Shown here in pieces: positions 11,455 through 24,002 of a stretch of 64,000 nt of DNA. The notes below the pieces were generated by a model that had not been told where the DNA came from, made no database searches, and saw only the letters and a list, made by a program, of their open reading frames with translations. Both the position numbers and the translations under genes were made by a program. The stretch comes from Gnetum montanum (lineage: Eukaryota; Streptophyta; Gnetopsida; Gnetales; Gnetaceae), in assembly GCA_015680685.1 (NCBI GenBank), contig MNCI01016028.1, positions 566,305 to 630,304 on the forward strand, given 5' to 3'. The stretch's first letter is position 1. Each line of letters opens with the position of its first letter.

Positions 11455-12475
11455 TGGACCTTTTGGTGTGTCAAAACATTAAGTAAAATGGAGTCAAAGG
11501 TTGTTTGTGTGGTTGTTGTGTTTGTAGGACAAGAATGTGGATTAAGATAAGAAGGCTTGTAGAAGCTCAAGAACATGAATAAGGAATGACGAATTCAAGT
11601 GCAAAGAAAGGTTGAAGAAAGACATATTGAAGGAATAGTAGACATCTTGGTAGAATTGAAGGCAGCATAGGTGAAGACATCGTTCATCAAACAAAGATGT
11701 CTTTCTAGAATGAAGGCCAGTCACAGAAAGGTGTCTTTCACTAGAATAAGACATCTTTCTAGAATGGAGGCTAGATGCAGAAAGAATACTTAATCATGAA
11801 GAAGACATCTCTCATGATCATTAGCTAGTTGTTGTACAAGTTACAAGATGAATTTGAAAACATGGTGGCTATAAGAAGACATCATTCTCATTGGGAAAAG
11901 TGCAAGCTTTTGTACTATCATTGTGTAATCATTTGGCAATTAGTATAATCATTGTTGCTCCTCATTATTCTACCCTTTATATGTTGTAAAGTGAGTTGTA
12001 CCTCAAGTACAAGGAGTATCAAAATAATTTGCATTCATCCCTTGTAATTGTTGTTCTCTTCTATTATCCTCTAGGGCTGATGTGCTTCTTATGGGAAGGC
12101 ATCTTACTTGAGCTTGTCGAGATCCTATGAGATTGAGTGTTGATGTAGTGCCACAACACTCTGGAGTGGAGCTCAAGTTGTAAAGGTTGTGGGATTCTAG
12201 AAACCACATTCTAAGCTTCTTAGGACCTTGTTGGGTTTATTGGATTCATAGCATCAAATCAATTTAGAGTGAAATTTAAAGCTTGTACAGGGTGTGGTAC
12301 CCTTCAAACCATATTTGAGAGCAACAAAGTCTAGAGGTATGCTTGTGAACTACCCTTTGAGTATGGAATACCCAAGTTTGGAAACCATGTTAAATTTGTT
12401 GTGTGTGCTTTGGCTCAAAAATTTTTAATTTGGGAAACTTATTCATCCTTGCCCTTCTAAGTTCAACGATCCACA
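11455..12475 (+). repeat. 5' LTR of gag-only copia element
   Basis: It starts TGGACCTTTTGGTGTG and ends GTTCAACGATCCACA, and is repeated at 16237-17267. At 11620-11830 it carries several copies of a GACATCTT / AAGATGTC word in both orientations, often next to TTTCTAGAATGAAGGCCAG. The two copies differ by small indels as well as substitutions, so the insertion is not recent. Confidence 0.8.
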
Positions 12476-12477
12476 AG

Positions 12478-12490
12478 TGGTATCATAGCC
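12478..12490 (+). promoter_or_regulatory. Primer-binding site, initiator tRNA-Met type
   Basis: TGGTATCATAGCC begins two bases after the LTR end and matches the common plant site TGGTATCAGAGCC except for one G-to-T change. It is where the tRNA primer for minus-strand DNA would anneal. Confidence 0.8.
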
Positions 12491-12530
12491 TTGTACTATT
12501 CTTCCTCATCAACTTCAAAGAGTGAACAAT

Positions 12531-13815
12531 GGAGGGAACATCTTATACAAAGCCACCCATGTTTTATGGATTTTAATTCACCTACTAGAAAGCTAGAATG
12601 TAATAATACTTTGAATTCATAGAGTTTGAAGTTTGGGAGTCAATTCTTGAAGGCTATGCTCCACCTATCGACAGCTCCGCCGACCTCATCAAGCCTTGCA
12701 ACAAATGGACACAAGAGGAGAAATATAAGTTCATTTTTTATTCAAAAGTAAAGAATTGTCTATATTATTCTTTGAATTTATTTGAATTTAATAGAGTAGT
12801 AGAATGTAAAATGGCCAAAGAAATTTGACAAACTTTAGAAGCTACTTATGAAGGAACCTCTATTGTTAAGCAATCAAATTGTTAGTTTTGCAAAGTGAAT
12901 ATGATAAGCTCAAAGTGAGAGAAGGTGAGAAAATAAAATATTATTTCTCTAGAGCCAATGATATTGTTGTAGCTATTAGAGAAAATGATAAAGATTTGCT
13001 TCAAAGCGATGTCATCATCAAAATGATCAAAACTCTACAGTTGGAGTTCAAACTAAAGGTCACGATGATGGAAGAAATTAGAAATTTCTCAAATTTGAAA
13101 TTTGAAGAGCTTCAACATGCTCTCATTGCTTATGAAAAGAATCTCATAAGTGAAAGAGCTATCCAAGAAAGACTTATTTCTCTAAATACTACCTCTAAGG
13201 AGAAAGAACTCAATGATCATGATGAGGGTAGTGAAGACGAGATTGCCTTTCTCTTAAGGAAGCTACAATGATTGATAATAAGAAGAAACAAGGGGGCATT
13301 TCAAGAAAAAGATAATCTATTCAAAGGTAGAGAAAGAGGTAAAAAAGTCTTTAATTCTATCTTGGATTTCTCTTCAATAGAATGTTGGGTTTGTGGATGA
13401 AGAGGCCATATGACCTCTGAATGTCCTAGTGATAGTAGGGTTTAGCCGAAGAACAAATCTAATGAAGAGGAATTGAAAAAGACCAACTTTTATACAAGTT
13501 GGGATGATGGTGAGCAAAGTGAAGAAGAAGCATGCAGTTCTTCCCCTCATATGCATGGCACTTACAGATGAAAATTCTTCACATATGGTTGAACTAGGTG
13601 GTAAGTGTAAGGAAAGGTATAGTGAACTTAAAGAAGAAATTTTTCTTTTACATTATTTAATTAGGAAAGAAATGAAATTTTTAATTTCTAAGCTAGATGC
13701 TATTCACACTGAAGTGAAAGGAGAGATCTTAGACATAAAAGCTAAGATTCAACAACTAGCCTCTTTAAATAATGATTACACAAATAATTGGTTGTGTTTG
13801 TTTACATTCTACTAA
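12531..13815 (+). pseudogene. Copia Gag (UBN2-type) with zinc knuckle and coiled-coil tail (decayed)
   Basis: The start MEGTSYTKPPMFYGF at 12531 and FEVWESILEGYAPP match the N-terminus of copia gag. A frameshift follows, then a 130-codon open stretch (12879-13271) with the core: LQSEYDKLKVREGEKIKYYF and LKFEELQHALIAYEKNL. The zinc knuckle near 13387-13428 reads CWVCG-stop-RGHMTSEC, a CX2CX4HX4C finger interrupted by a TGA. Another shift leads to an acidic stretch and a Lys/Glu-rich tail (13558-13800, SELKEEIFLLHYLIRKEM), typical of the long coiled-coil end of SIRE/Tork-type gag. It would package element RNA. The frames are broken, so packaging would depend on relatives. Confidence 0.8.
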
Positions 13816-16236
13816 TGATTGGACATTTTACAATGATTGGACATTTAATAGAGTAGTAGAATGTAAGCTAGATGAAAGAAAAGACTATTGAAAAATAGCC
13901 AAAGAATTTGGAGAAAGTGTCATAGGAAGATGCAAGTCCAAGCTCAAGCTTAGTCAAGTTTGATCATATTAATCATGAGAAGAATACTTTATTTGTGTGT
14001 AAAAATTATGGTAGTAAGTAAATACTTAAGTATTCTCATGATGATAAAAAAAATTGATGCTTGGTCTTGTGAAAAAGGTTTTGGTAAGGAAATTATACAA
14101 GTATCAATAGTTGAAAATGAAGAGAAGTGGAGAATTGAAAATGATGTAATAAGTGGTCAAGGGTTCTTTTATAAAGAACATGAACAAATAGAGACATCAT
14201 AAAAATGATCTAATGAAAAAGAACCTAAGGATAAGGAGGTACTTCATGATAGGGGGCCTCATCTAGAACTCCATTAATCATCTCTTCTCACCTGCAATCA
14301 AGGTAATTCAAGGTAGGTTTCCATCTCTTTGCTTGCTAGTTAATTTATAAGCATATGATTTGAGAAGTCCAAAATTGTTTGTAATTTGTGTCATGCCTAG
14401 ATCAGAAATTTGATGGACTAATTGGTTAGAGTATCTCTTATAGTCATTTTGAGCTTAATGAAATTGTTTTTATGAAAATTTGTAATGTAGCACTTGTAAT
14501 GATTTCCTTTGGATCTTTATATTGTAATAATCTTAGTTGAGTTTTTGTCTTGCCTTCAATCTTGCATGGGTTGAAATTCTTATGATGAACTATTTCTAAA
14601 CTCATGTCCTTTGGGATGTTTCAATTATTATTGTGATAAGTCATGAATTTTAAGTAGATACAAATTTGAATATACTATCCATATTACTAATTGGAGACCT
14701 TAGTCTCCACATTTGATCCTAATGCTGACTTGTAGTTGTAGTGCTTTAGTGATTTACAACATTTACTTCCTTGAAAAAGACAAGATGATCTTAAAAGTCT
14801 AGGAGGAGCTGCATATGTGTAGAGGGAACCTATTCCTCATTATCTATCATCATCTTGGAGGTCACCAATGTAGGGGGAGTCTTTGGAGACGTCTACCAAG
14901 GAACACTCAAACAACAAAATATTATATTCCAAAATGAGAATGAAGAGGACACCAAAAGGTGTTTTTCTTTTAAGAGGATGGGAAAGCCTTGGATTTGTGT
15001 TCATGATCTCCTTTGGTAAGAAATGAGGTATATGAGTGTATGCACATATTTCCTATCAGCATGATTATCATCTTGTTTTCGATAAAAAGTGAGTGGTTGT
15101 GTTTGTTGCATTGCCTTGTCTTGAAAGTTGAATATGCTTATCTTTCTCATAGGCTTCCATATCCTTTTATTAATGTTTTTCAAGTAAGATAATTCTAGTT
15201 GTGTATAGAGATATAAGTTTTAATGAAACAATTGTTTCAAATAGATAGGTTACTTGTTCCTAAATGCTCTATCTTTGGTCTTTAGCATCTAATTTTATGT
15301 CATTAGTCCTATTTGGATTAGTTGTGGCTTATTATTTTTGATTTGAAAAGAGAAGATCTCAATGTATTGGAGATATTCATCATTAGCTAACCTATTTGAT
15401 ATTCAAGCATGTGTACTCTTCACCTGATTTTTTTGAGTACTTAAGCTCTCTCTCATTTTATTTGTGAACCAAAATGAAGCAAGAAGTACTTATATTTTTA
15501 TGAAAGGATGAAAATAATTGAAATTATTCCTCATAGTAATATGAGCAAGAAATTGATTATTCTTTTTATGGTAAAGTATCCAGGGTAAAAGTATGCTTTG
15601 ATCAAAACATCCTTTGAATACTTTTCCTTGAGATACACTTCATAGTTTAGGTATTTAAATTTGGAATGGCTTATTACAAATAGCATAGTATTGATATGTT
15701 TAAGAAGTTGTATTTCTATGCATTTACCCTTCTTATCATAAAAATATCTATGTCTTATTCTTTTGCTGATGTTTTAAAAAGAAGGAGAATATTGAAAAAT
15801 TAAAGAACCATGCGATATTTACTACTAATGGCTTATTGGTTTAGAAATAGGTTACTTGACCTTCAAGGATTATACTTAACTTCAAGCTTTAAATTTTTAC
15901 ATAATATTGAATATTAATTGAAAGGCTTGGATCAGTTCATTACAACTAAGGCATAGCTCTTCATGAAACTTAGTGCTAAAAGATGTGTACTCTTTCACTG
16001 ATATTCTTGCTTAGCTAAATGTTTTTATCTTGTTGGGATTATCACATGTTGTTGGCTATGCATATTATATGATGTTGCTCTTTTATGATGTCTCTTTAGA
16101 AATTGATTTATGTGCTTGATCCTTTTTGATGCTATTCAAAAAGGGGGAGAGTATAGTTTATGTTATATTTGAAGATCTTGTATGTCTACTAACCCATTTT
16201 CTTAAGTTTTGAACATCACCAAAAAGGGGGATATTT
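13816..16236 (+). other. Non-coding interior and polypurine tract of gag-only copia element
   Basis: No pol domain is visible on either strand. Short open stretches (for example 13960-14202) do not resemble known proteins. Two polypurine-like runs occur: CAAAAAGGGGGAGAG near 16137-16151 and ACCAAAAAGGGGGATATT near 16219-16236; the second abuts the 3' LTR and is the likely plus-strand primer. Confidence 0.6.
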
Positions 16237-17267
16237 TGGACCTTTTGATGTGTTAAAACGTTAAGTAAAATGGAGTCAAAGGTTGTTTGTGTGGTTGTGT
16301 GATTGTTGTGTTTGTAGGACAAGAATATGAATTAAGATAAGAAGGCTTGTAGAAGCTCAAGCACATGAACAAGGAATAAAGAATTCAAGTGAAAAGAAAG
16401 GTTGAAGAAAGACATCTCCAAGAAATAGTAGACATCTTGATAGAATTGAAGGTAGCATAGATGAAGATGTCTCTACAAAATAATAGACATATTTCATTAG
16501 ACAAAAATGTCTTTCCAGAATGAAGGCCAGTCACTAGAAGAAGAGGTCTTTCCAGAATGGAGGCCAAATGCAGAAAGATTTCTTAGTCATGAAGAAGACA
16601 TCTTCCATGACCATTAGCTAGCCATTGTATGACTTACAAGATGAATTTGAAAACATGGTGGCTATAAGAAGACATCATTCTCATTGAAAAAAGTGCAAGA
16701 TTTTGTACTATCATTGTGTAATCATTTGGCAATCATTGTAATCATTATTCCTCCTCATTGTTCTATCTTTTGTCTATTATAAAGTGAGCTATACCTCAAG
16801 TACAAGGATTAGAAAACTAAGTTGCATTCATCCCTTGTAATTATTTTTCTCTTTTGTTGCCCTATGAGGTTGATGTGCTTCTTGAAAAAGTGCATCTTTC
16901 TTGAGCTTATCAAGATCCTATGGGATTGAGTATTGGTGTAGCACCACAACACTCCGAAGTGGAGCTCAAGTTGTAAGGGTTGTGAGATCATGGAAACCAC
17001 ATTCTAAGCTTGTTAGGACCTTGCAAGGTTGAGTGGATTGATAGTATCAAATCACTCTAGAGTGGAGCTTAGAGCTTGTACATGGTGTGCTATCCTTAAA
17101 ACCACATTTGAGAGTAACAAAGTCCAGAGATGCACTTGTGAACTACCCTCTAAGTGTGGACTACCCAAGTTGGGGAACCACATTAAATTTGGTGTGTGTG
17201 CTTTTTCTCAAGAAATTTTAATGTAGGAAACTTATTCATCCCCTCCTTCAAAGTTCAATGATCCATA
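16237..17267 (+). repeat. 3' LTR of gag-only copia element
   Basis: Direct repeat of 11455-12475 over its full length, starting TGGACCTTTTGATGTG and ending GTTCAATGATCCATA. It contains the same GACATCT-rich segment (16405-16610) with a different local arrangement of the units, showing replication slippage or diverged copies. Confidence 0.8.
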
Positions 17268-17599
17268 TTCACATCCAAGTAGTCAACATATAGTGAATTT
17301 TACCTCTTCACAGCTAATCACAATCACATAAGATAACCAACATAGCCTATGACATGAACAAAAATGTAAACATTAAACATATATAAAACACAAAACATTA
17401 AAACATATAAACCAAATTAAAACTTAAAAAATAATAATAGTCTAAATATTTGTCACATAGCATGATAAAAATATAAATAATAAATGAAACAATAAACTAT
17501 CCATCAACTGATCAAATGGCTAACACTAGCCAATACATTGTGATGTCAAACATCAACATAACAGATGAGATAACCAAAGGTAATAATAAAAAGATGGTA
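17268..17599. other. A-rich region downstream of antisense gene
   Basis: No gene is seen. On the minus strand this lies just past the stop of the spliced antisense gene, so it could hold its 3' untranslated region. An A-rich run on the plus strand means T-rich sequence in the transcript sense. Confidence 0.3.
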
Positions 17600-20500
17600 C
17601 TAAGGGGCTATTGGAGGCAGTTGAGGAGCACTTCCATCATTACCTTTGGGACTGTCAGCATCACCTAGTACTCATACCACAAGAAACACAAGTTTAATCA
17701 TAATAAAAAAAGTATAAAACCAAATTACAAACTATAAATCAAATTAAACTAAAATATGCTAAAACAAAATAAAATAAGCAAACTTGGGAGGGCTTGGGTG
17801 CAAAATCTTCTAGCAGGAGATTTTTTTAAGGCCAACCTGCAAATGATGGAGGATTTATTCCTTGGTCATGTGGGCCTAGTCCACCTCCCTGAGATTGATA
17901 CCTGCCAAGATGTTTCTTTTGTTGATATTAGTCCATGTAGGTGGCTCTTGTGAAAATGTCATTGTAGTCACATTCCTAGAAGTAGTAGAGACCTAATGGG
18001 ATGAGGAATCAACAATGGTCAAAGGGCCTCCAAATAGTTTAAAGATGTTCTCCACTTAAATTCCCTTCATGAACAAATTCAACTTGCATCATTTGGTGGA
18101 CTCCTCCTTTAACCACTTAAGATAGGCTTATGTTTAGCCTTATATTTCTTCTTGTAGTCTTTCTATGCCTAGCCCCACTCAAGAACCTAGGCATAATAGT
18201 CTCTTCACTCTCTGGCCTTGCACACTAGCAAGTCCATTCAAAGCTTCTACTTTGCAACCTCTTTGGCAAGGGTAAGCTTGGATGAAATTCTTGTACCATG
18301 TCCATTCAATCTCTTTAGTTCTCAAGAAACTCTTATTGGCCACTTGGACCTCTACAAATTCCTTATGATCTTTGAGATCTCTATTAACCTTAACTAGCTT
18401 TTTATTTTCTCTTTCCAAGACTACAAATCATTCCCACAGGAAATCATTATAACATTGGATTTCCTATGAAGTTTTGGTGCATGTAAATGCACATTTAGTG
18501 ATACTTTCCTACAACTTTTATGGAAAATTCTCCAAATCCAATGGTAAGCTAGGTAGGGCGTTAATCACAATGGGGTGGTTAGTATCCCATTTAGGTGTAG
18601 GTACTCAAAAAAATAAAATAAAAAAGAGATATGAAAAAAATAATAAGTGACTAAATAACCAAGAAAAAATGAACAAGAAAATAGCTAAAATAATACAACT
18701 TTAAAACAAAAATAAAAAAAACTAAAAGTACAAGACAAACTAAGTTCTTACCAACATTAGGAAAAACCTGTTGCAATCAATTAAACATGTCCTCAGCCAT
18801 CCCCGACATGAATTCTCTCTTATCAAGAGTGTCTACCCATGGCTTCATGCAAAATGTGGAGGTTGAGGTAGTAGGTTAAGGCTCAATAGATGAGATAGGA
18901 ATAACAATCAACAAATGATTAAGACTAAGCTTTAACTAAAACAACCAAACAACTCAAACATATAAAACAAGAGGCATACATACCTAGAGTATCATTTGGG
19001 ATAATGATAGGGGGTTCACTTAGCTATAAGGGGTCAAATATAGCTACAAAGTCATCCAATGGAACATTGGATAACCCCTCTTCCTCATGCCATTGTAGGA
19101 ACTCCTCTAGGTGTTTTTGCTCTGCCTCCATTGTTGCTATTTGGGTTGTCAACTCTTGTTGCTTGCCAACAAGAACAACAAGAGAAAAACATAATATAAC
19201 TTAGCATATCTTGCTTATAAAAAAATAATAATATAGCCTTATAACATTAAACATACCAATATAAAACAACTAAAAAAAACAAACTAAAACATACCTATAA
19301 CCATGTCACATGCTTGGTTGATTCTAATAATGAATCTCCTCTTGGAGGGTTGCTTGATCATTGGTGTTGCTTCCTCAACCATGGGCCTCTTCATTTTGGA
19401 TCTAGTTATAACTTCAGCTTTATCTTGTAATGTCTTGGCCTTTTCAACATTTCCATGCTCAACATGGGCCTCCATCCCCATGTTGTCATGGGTAGCACAT
19501 CATTTACCACTAAGTCCCTTAGTTAATAGATAGTGACTTCCCAATGTCCTCTGGTTGGTTCTAAGCCAACATAATGGGATAAACATGTTTCATCCATGGC
19601 TTGAAGAGTTGGGATGGATGTTGGCTTATCCATTTTCTATTCTTCATCACTACTAGGAACTCAATGAACCTCCTTAGATATGTTGCAAAGAATGAGTAAT
19701 GCATGTGAAATTTTGTCATGAGGTTATCATGGAGTTTAAGGATCTTCCTAGATAGCCTAAAAGCCAAGTGACCAACCTAGTTAAATTGTGCATCCTCTAA
19801 AAGGACCTTCTTCATGATCCATGCCTGCCCAACACCCATGATTTTACCATATGATAGTAACTTGGGAATCACCTAGGAGTGGGATAAGGGATATGCCTCT
19901 CTAGCCTCTTCAACATTGAATTGGTTAAGAGATAATCCTTTGTGATCATCACGAGTGTCCAATCACTCTTTTACCTCCTCTTGGTGATCCACCTCTTTAC
20001 CTGCTTTAGTGATAACCTTTAGGCCCTTATGAGGAATGTCAAAGAGGTCACTGGATGTGGACTTGTTGATGGCCAGGGTGACAGGCACATCATGAACTTA
20101 GGTGATGAACTTCTTTACTCCTTTGTCAAAGGACTTGATGATGTTTACCATCTCAAGGGTAGGAATGGTTGGGCTAGGGGCCATGAAGAGATCAAGAAAA
20201 CATGCATGAATGATTTTTTCTTGAATGTTTCTGGATGTCCTACTAGCCAACCACTCTTGTCCTAAGTCCACCTCATTATAATTAAGGATAAGAGTCTTCT
20301 CAGAGCATTCTGAAATGACCATCATGTCTGTGTAGGAGGCAGTAGCCCGTACAATACAACAAGAGGCTAATCAACATAAGCACATTGAATAAAACTAAAA
20401 TATAATGAGTATAACTAGCTAAAACCAAGTATAATCAATCAAAGCCAATAAAACCTTTTAAGCACTTAAATCCTAAAAGACCTATAACCATGCAACCATG

Positions 20501-23148
20501 AAAATGTTGACATAGAAATAAAAGCAAAAAAAAAAAAAAAAGTAGTTCTTACCTTTCTTGCTAGAAGAAGGTAGCATGGGGGCCTTAATGGATATGCAGG
20601 CAAGATTTGATTTGTCCCACCAACCATGTGTTATTCCATTAGCTACACACCATTGGTAGGCATTGGAATAATGTGTGGTTTATTGGACCAAGTCACCTAT
20701 GAGTTGCTCCACTGTTGTGAGCCTTACTATGGAACTTTTGGTAGAGACCTCCAATGTTGTTTGGGCCAAGGGAAAAAGTTGGTCACTTATGATGAAGCCT
20801 TTGTCATCCATCCTGTACTTGCAAGCATACCAATTTAAGTAAGCAAAATGTTAAAGTTAAGAAGCATAATAAAAATAATAAGAAAAAAATGAGAACTTAA
20901 AGCCATGCTTACCCTTGCACATTGTAGACAATACCAAGAGGATTTTGAAATAACATGTGGGCTTGGTGGCCAACTAGTAGTGTGTTGTTGGCATTATACA
21001 AGTTGAACTCAGACATGTCCCAAATCTTGGATAGCTTACAAGTGCCTCTTGTATAGGTGCCATCAAGCATTTCACCCTTCACACATGTTTTAGGATCATC
21101 TTTAAGGAACTTGAGGATCAAGCTAGAGGACCTAGGCAATAAGGTTTTGATAATGACAATCATTGTACAAGATGATAAGTGTGACAATACCATCATACTA
21201 AAGTTTTACAATTAGAAGGCTAGGAGCTCCTTTGCCCCTGGTCTAAACCATAGGGAACCATGCTCCAACATCATGTGTGCAAGTGGGGTGTGGGACCTTG
21301 GTGCGTGGATGTAGTAGAGCAGTCCCATACCACTAGGATGGGCTTTAGAAAGGGCTTGCACACAACAACAATAGTTAAAAATGTAAGTAACCATAATGAA
21401 ATATGAAAAAAATGCTAAATAACCAAAATAACTACAACTTAATAAGAGAAATTTTCATGTAAACCTATGACAATCAAATCCATAGTTTCAACACTTAGAA
21501 AACCAAAACCAAAACCAAAACTAGGAATAACTTTCATGATAAAAAAACCCAAATACAACCAAGTGGTCTACTAACAACTGATAGCAGTTTTCATGGTACG
21601 ATATGCATAAAAGTATAAAATTCTTTAATGTAGAGACATAAAAAACATGAAAACTAGCTTTTACCTATAACAATAGTCACAAAACACCAATTTGAATTTG
21701 ACAAAATTTTAGTAGAAATCCTAGTTAATGGTGAAATTAGCCATAGCAAAAACTCTAGGAGGGCTAGTCAAAATTTTCTAAAAATTCAAATGACTACTAA
21801 GAACTAAAATCTAACATGTAAAAAACCTTATGAACCTTTGAACATAGCAATAAAAATACAAAAATGTCAACGTCAATTGTATAGATAGGGAGGTTTGTAG
21901 TTTTCATAGCCGAAACCACAATGATATAGGACTAAATTTTTTTTCTAAGTTTGGGGATATGTAGGCATAAAATTCAATGGAATTTAACATCTAAATTGTA
22001 GTTCCAAGCTTTCAAAAAATTTAAAATACAACCTAAAACCTTAAAAAAATTCAACAAATATCACACAATAACACAAAAATGTAGAAAATTGCTACAATAG
22101 ATGATTGATAAAAAATATCAAAAACTTTTTAAGTTGGCCAAAAACACTTCCAAACCCTCTCTAACAACTTAGAGTATTTCTAGGAACCTACGATGTTGGC
22201 TAAAAAAAATATTTCAAAGTGCCAGCATTGCCTATATTCATAGGGGTAAAATTGTGGGAACCAAAAACCACACTTTACACCCATCAATGAAAAAATTTGC
22301 CAAAAATTAACCATACAACCAAATTTGATGATCCCATAGCCATTGGAATCATTAAATATTAAGATATAATCCCAACACTAGAAAAAACAAAAATTCCTAG
22401 CCATTTTTGTAGAAAAAATGCAAAATTAACATGAACAAAACCATAAAATCCAAAATCCCACTTTGTGCGAGTTCATGAAAAAATTTGCAAAAAATAAACC
22501 ACATCAGAATTCAGTGGTTCAAAACCATTGGAATCATTAAAGTGTAAAATTAAAAAACCTAAAAACTAAAAATTATTAACCTTTTTAACACAAAAAATTT
22601 ACCAAAATTCCATGAAAAACGACCAAAAACTGAGAACCCACTATGTATTAGCTTATGGAAAAATTTGTAGAGAATTAAATGTAAGTTATAATTGAGTTAT
22701 TCAAAAACTAGTTCAAATATTAATTTTAGAACTACAACCCCTTGGCCATAAAAATGAAAATTTGTTAACCATTTGAACACAAAAATTTACAAAAGTGGTG
22801 TTGCTTTTTTGCCTAAAACTACAGAAAAAATGCATAGGAAAGACTAAAAAAAAATTTAAATTCAATATACACCAATCCCACAACAAAAGAAACACTAAAA
22901 ACTCCCTAGATCTAATGTAGAAATTTTGTAAAGTTTAAATATATCCAACACACAAATGTACACAACCAAAAAATTCCTAGGATTTCAATGAAAATTCTCA
23001 TAAAATGGTTAGGATTTGTGTACCTGGGAGTCATTACAGTGGAGCCTTCACCAATTACTAGTCATGGGAGATGGGAGAGGCCTTGTGTAGTAGTGTTAGT
23101 ATTTTCTAGGGCTAGATTCTTGTTGGTGGAAGCTTTCCTCTTAGACAT
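17600..23148 (-). pseudogene. Spliced antisense gene of unknown function inside Tat-like element 2
   Basis: Proposed exons on the minus strand: 23148-23024 (MSKRKASTNKNLAL), 21354-20913, 20812-20553, 20327-19295, 19154-18984, about 18952-18752, 18603-17902, and 17664-17600 ending TAG. Donors read G|GTAAGC, G|GTAAGA, G|GTATGT, G|GTAAGA and G|GTATCA; acceptors end in AG. Reading phase is kept across exons 2-3, 3-4, 4-5, 6-7 and 7-8. Exon 1-2 does not fit phase and exon 4 has a frameshift near 19500. The product would be about 980 residues, with GMDDKGFIISDQLF across the exon 2-3 junction, a basic segment KRPMVEEATPMIKQPSKRRF, and a C-terminal coiled coil (QQELTTQIATMEAEQKHLEE, LERENKKLVKVNRDLKDHKE). 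At least 15 in-frame stops disable it. I do not recognise the family. Antisense extra ORFs are known in Tat-lineage plant retrotransposons. Confidence 0.6.
22262..22800. repeat. ~184 bp tandem repeat in intron 1 of the antisense gene
   Basis: Three imperfect units begin near 22270, 22455 and 22637 with CCCACTTT...CATGAAAAAATTTGC. Each is followed at the same spacing by CCATTGGAATCATTAAA (22337, 22524; decayed near 22706) and by an AAAAATT...CCATTTTT segment (22391, 22569, 22755). More degraded units may extend left toward 21690. Confidence 0.6.
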
Positions 23149-23150
23149 GA
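23146..23150. repeat. Target duplication CATGA, left copy
   Basis: CATGA stands immediately before the LTR end TGATGAG at 23151 and recurs at 31926-31930 beyond the other LTR. It includes the ATG of the antisense gene, so the Athila-like element landed at that start codon. Confidence 0.6.
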
Positions 23151-24002
23151 TGATGAGTGGCAAGGTACCCCTACGTCCAACCATACAAATCATAAGTGTT
23201 CACGCACAATTTGGTCGAATTCTATGGATGGGACTAGTTGTACATCTAGATCATTATGTCTTGATCGTAGTTCATTGTCTTCCCACTTGGACTAATGGTA
23301 GCTTTGTCATGTATGGTTTAGTCCAAAGTGAGGCATATGATAATTGATGTTGTTTGGCCTTATGCTACTTCTAATGATAATGAAGAAATAAATTATTTAA
23401 GCTAATTAACAATGGAAAGTAAAGTCTAAACTAGCCTACATGTGATGAGTATCAATTCCTAACCTTCTGTACATGCCTTGAACTTCATGCAACTACTACT
23501 AGGATTACCAAGTGTATTGTTATTAGGTGTACCAAATGATAACACTACTATGTTACTAAGTAATTATACTTAAGTGGTCACAATTAGTCATACTCATTTT
23601 GCTTAATGACAAAAGTAATAAAGCACAATAGTTAATAACATTAACTAAGAAAAATAGTAAGCATTTAAATAATTAAAAATAATAATAAAGCTAAGTGGAT
23701 GTTGCAATGATGGAAGTGTTGGCGATCGTTTGGGACGCGACCGCCAACGAGTGTCCTCGAACACGATTTAGGTGCCTGCTAGTCTCTGGCAACACCAAGG
23801 CCTAGATACCTCCAAATAAACTCAGTAGTTAATGTGAGTATGTGTGTGTGCTATTGCGGCATGTGGTTGTGAGAAATGTAATGATTGCGTTGCGTGTAAA
23901 CTACAAATGACTTACTTTAAAGAGATTCAGCCAACTTTGCCCAGTACTGTGAGTTGTTGAAAATTTCCTATTTTGTTCAACTACCTAGTCTATGTAGTCC
24001 TT

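Larger units (their letters stand above)
11455..17267 (+). mobile_element. Non-autonomous Ty1/copia element with gag only (TR-GAG-like)
   Basis: Direct LTRs at 11455-12475 (1021 bp) and 16237-17267 (1031 bp) enclose a primer site for initiator tRNA-Met, a decayed copia gag with zinc knuckle, about 2.4 kb of non-coding sequence and a polypurine tract. No protease, integrase, RT or RNase H motif was seen in the 3.8 kb interior. Terminal-repeat elements holding only gag are known in plants as TR-GAG elements; membership here is inference. No convincing 5 bp target duplication was found (TACTA on the left, TTCAC on the right). It is inserted in the Tat-like element, after array A. Confidence 0.75.

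Noticed and set aside
22988-23347. 119-codon plus-strand open stretch
   Set aside because: It spans the junction between intron/exon 1 of the antisense gene and the Athila 3' LTR, on the opposite strand of both; no domain is seen.
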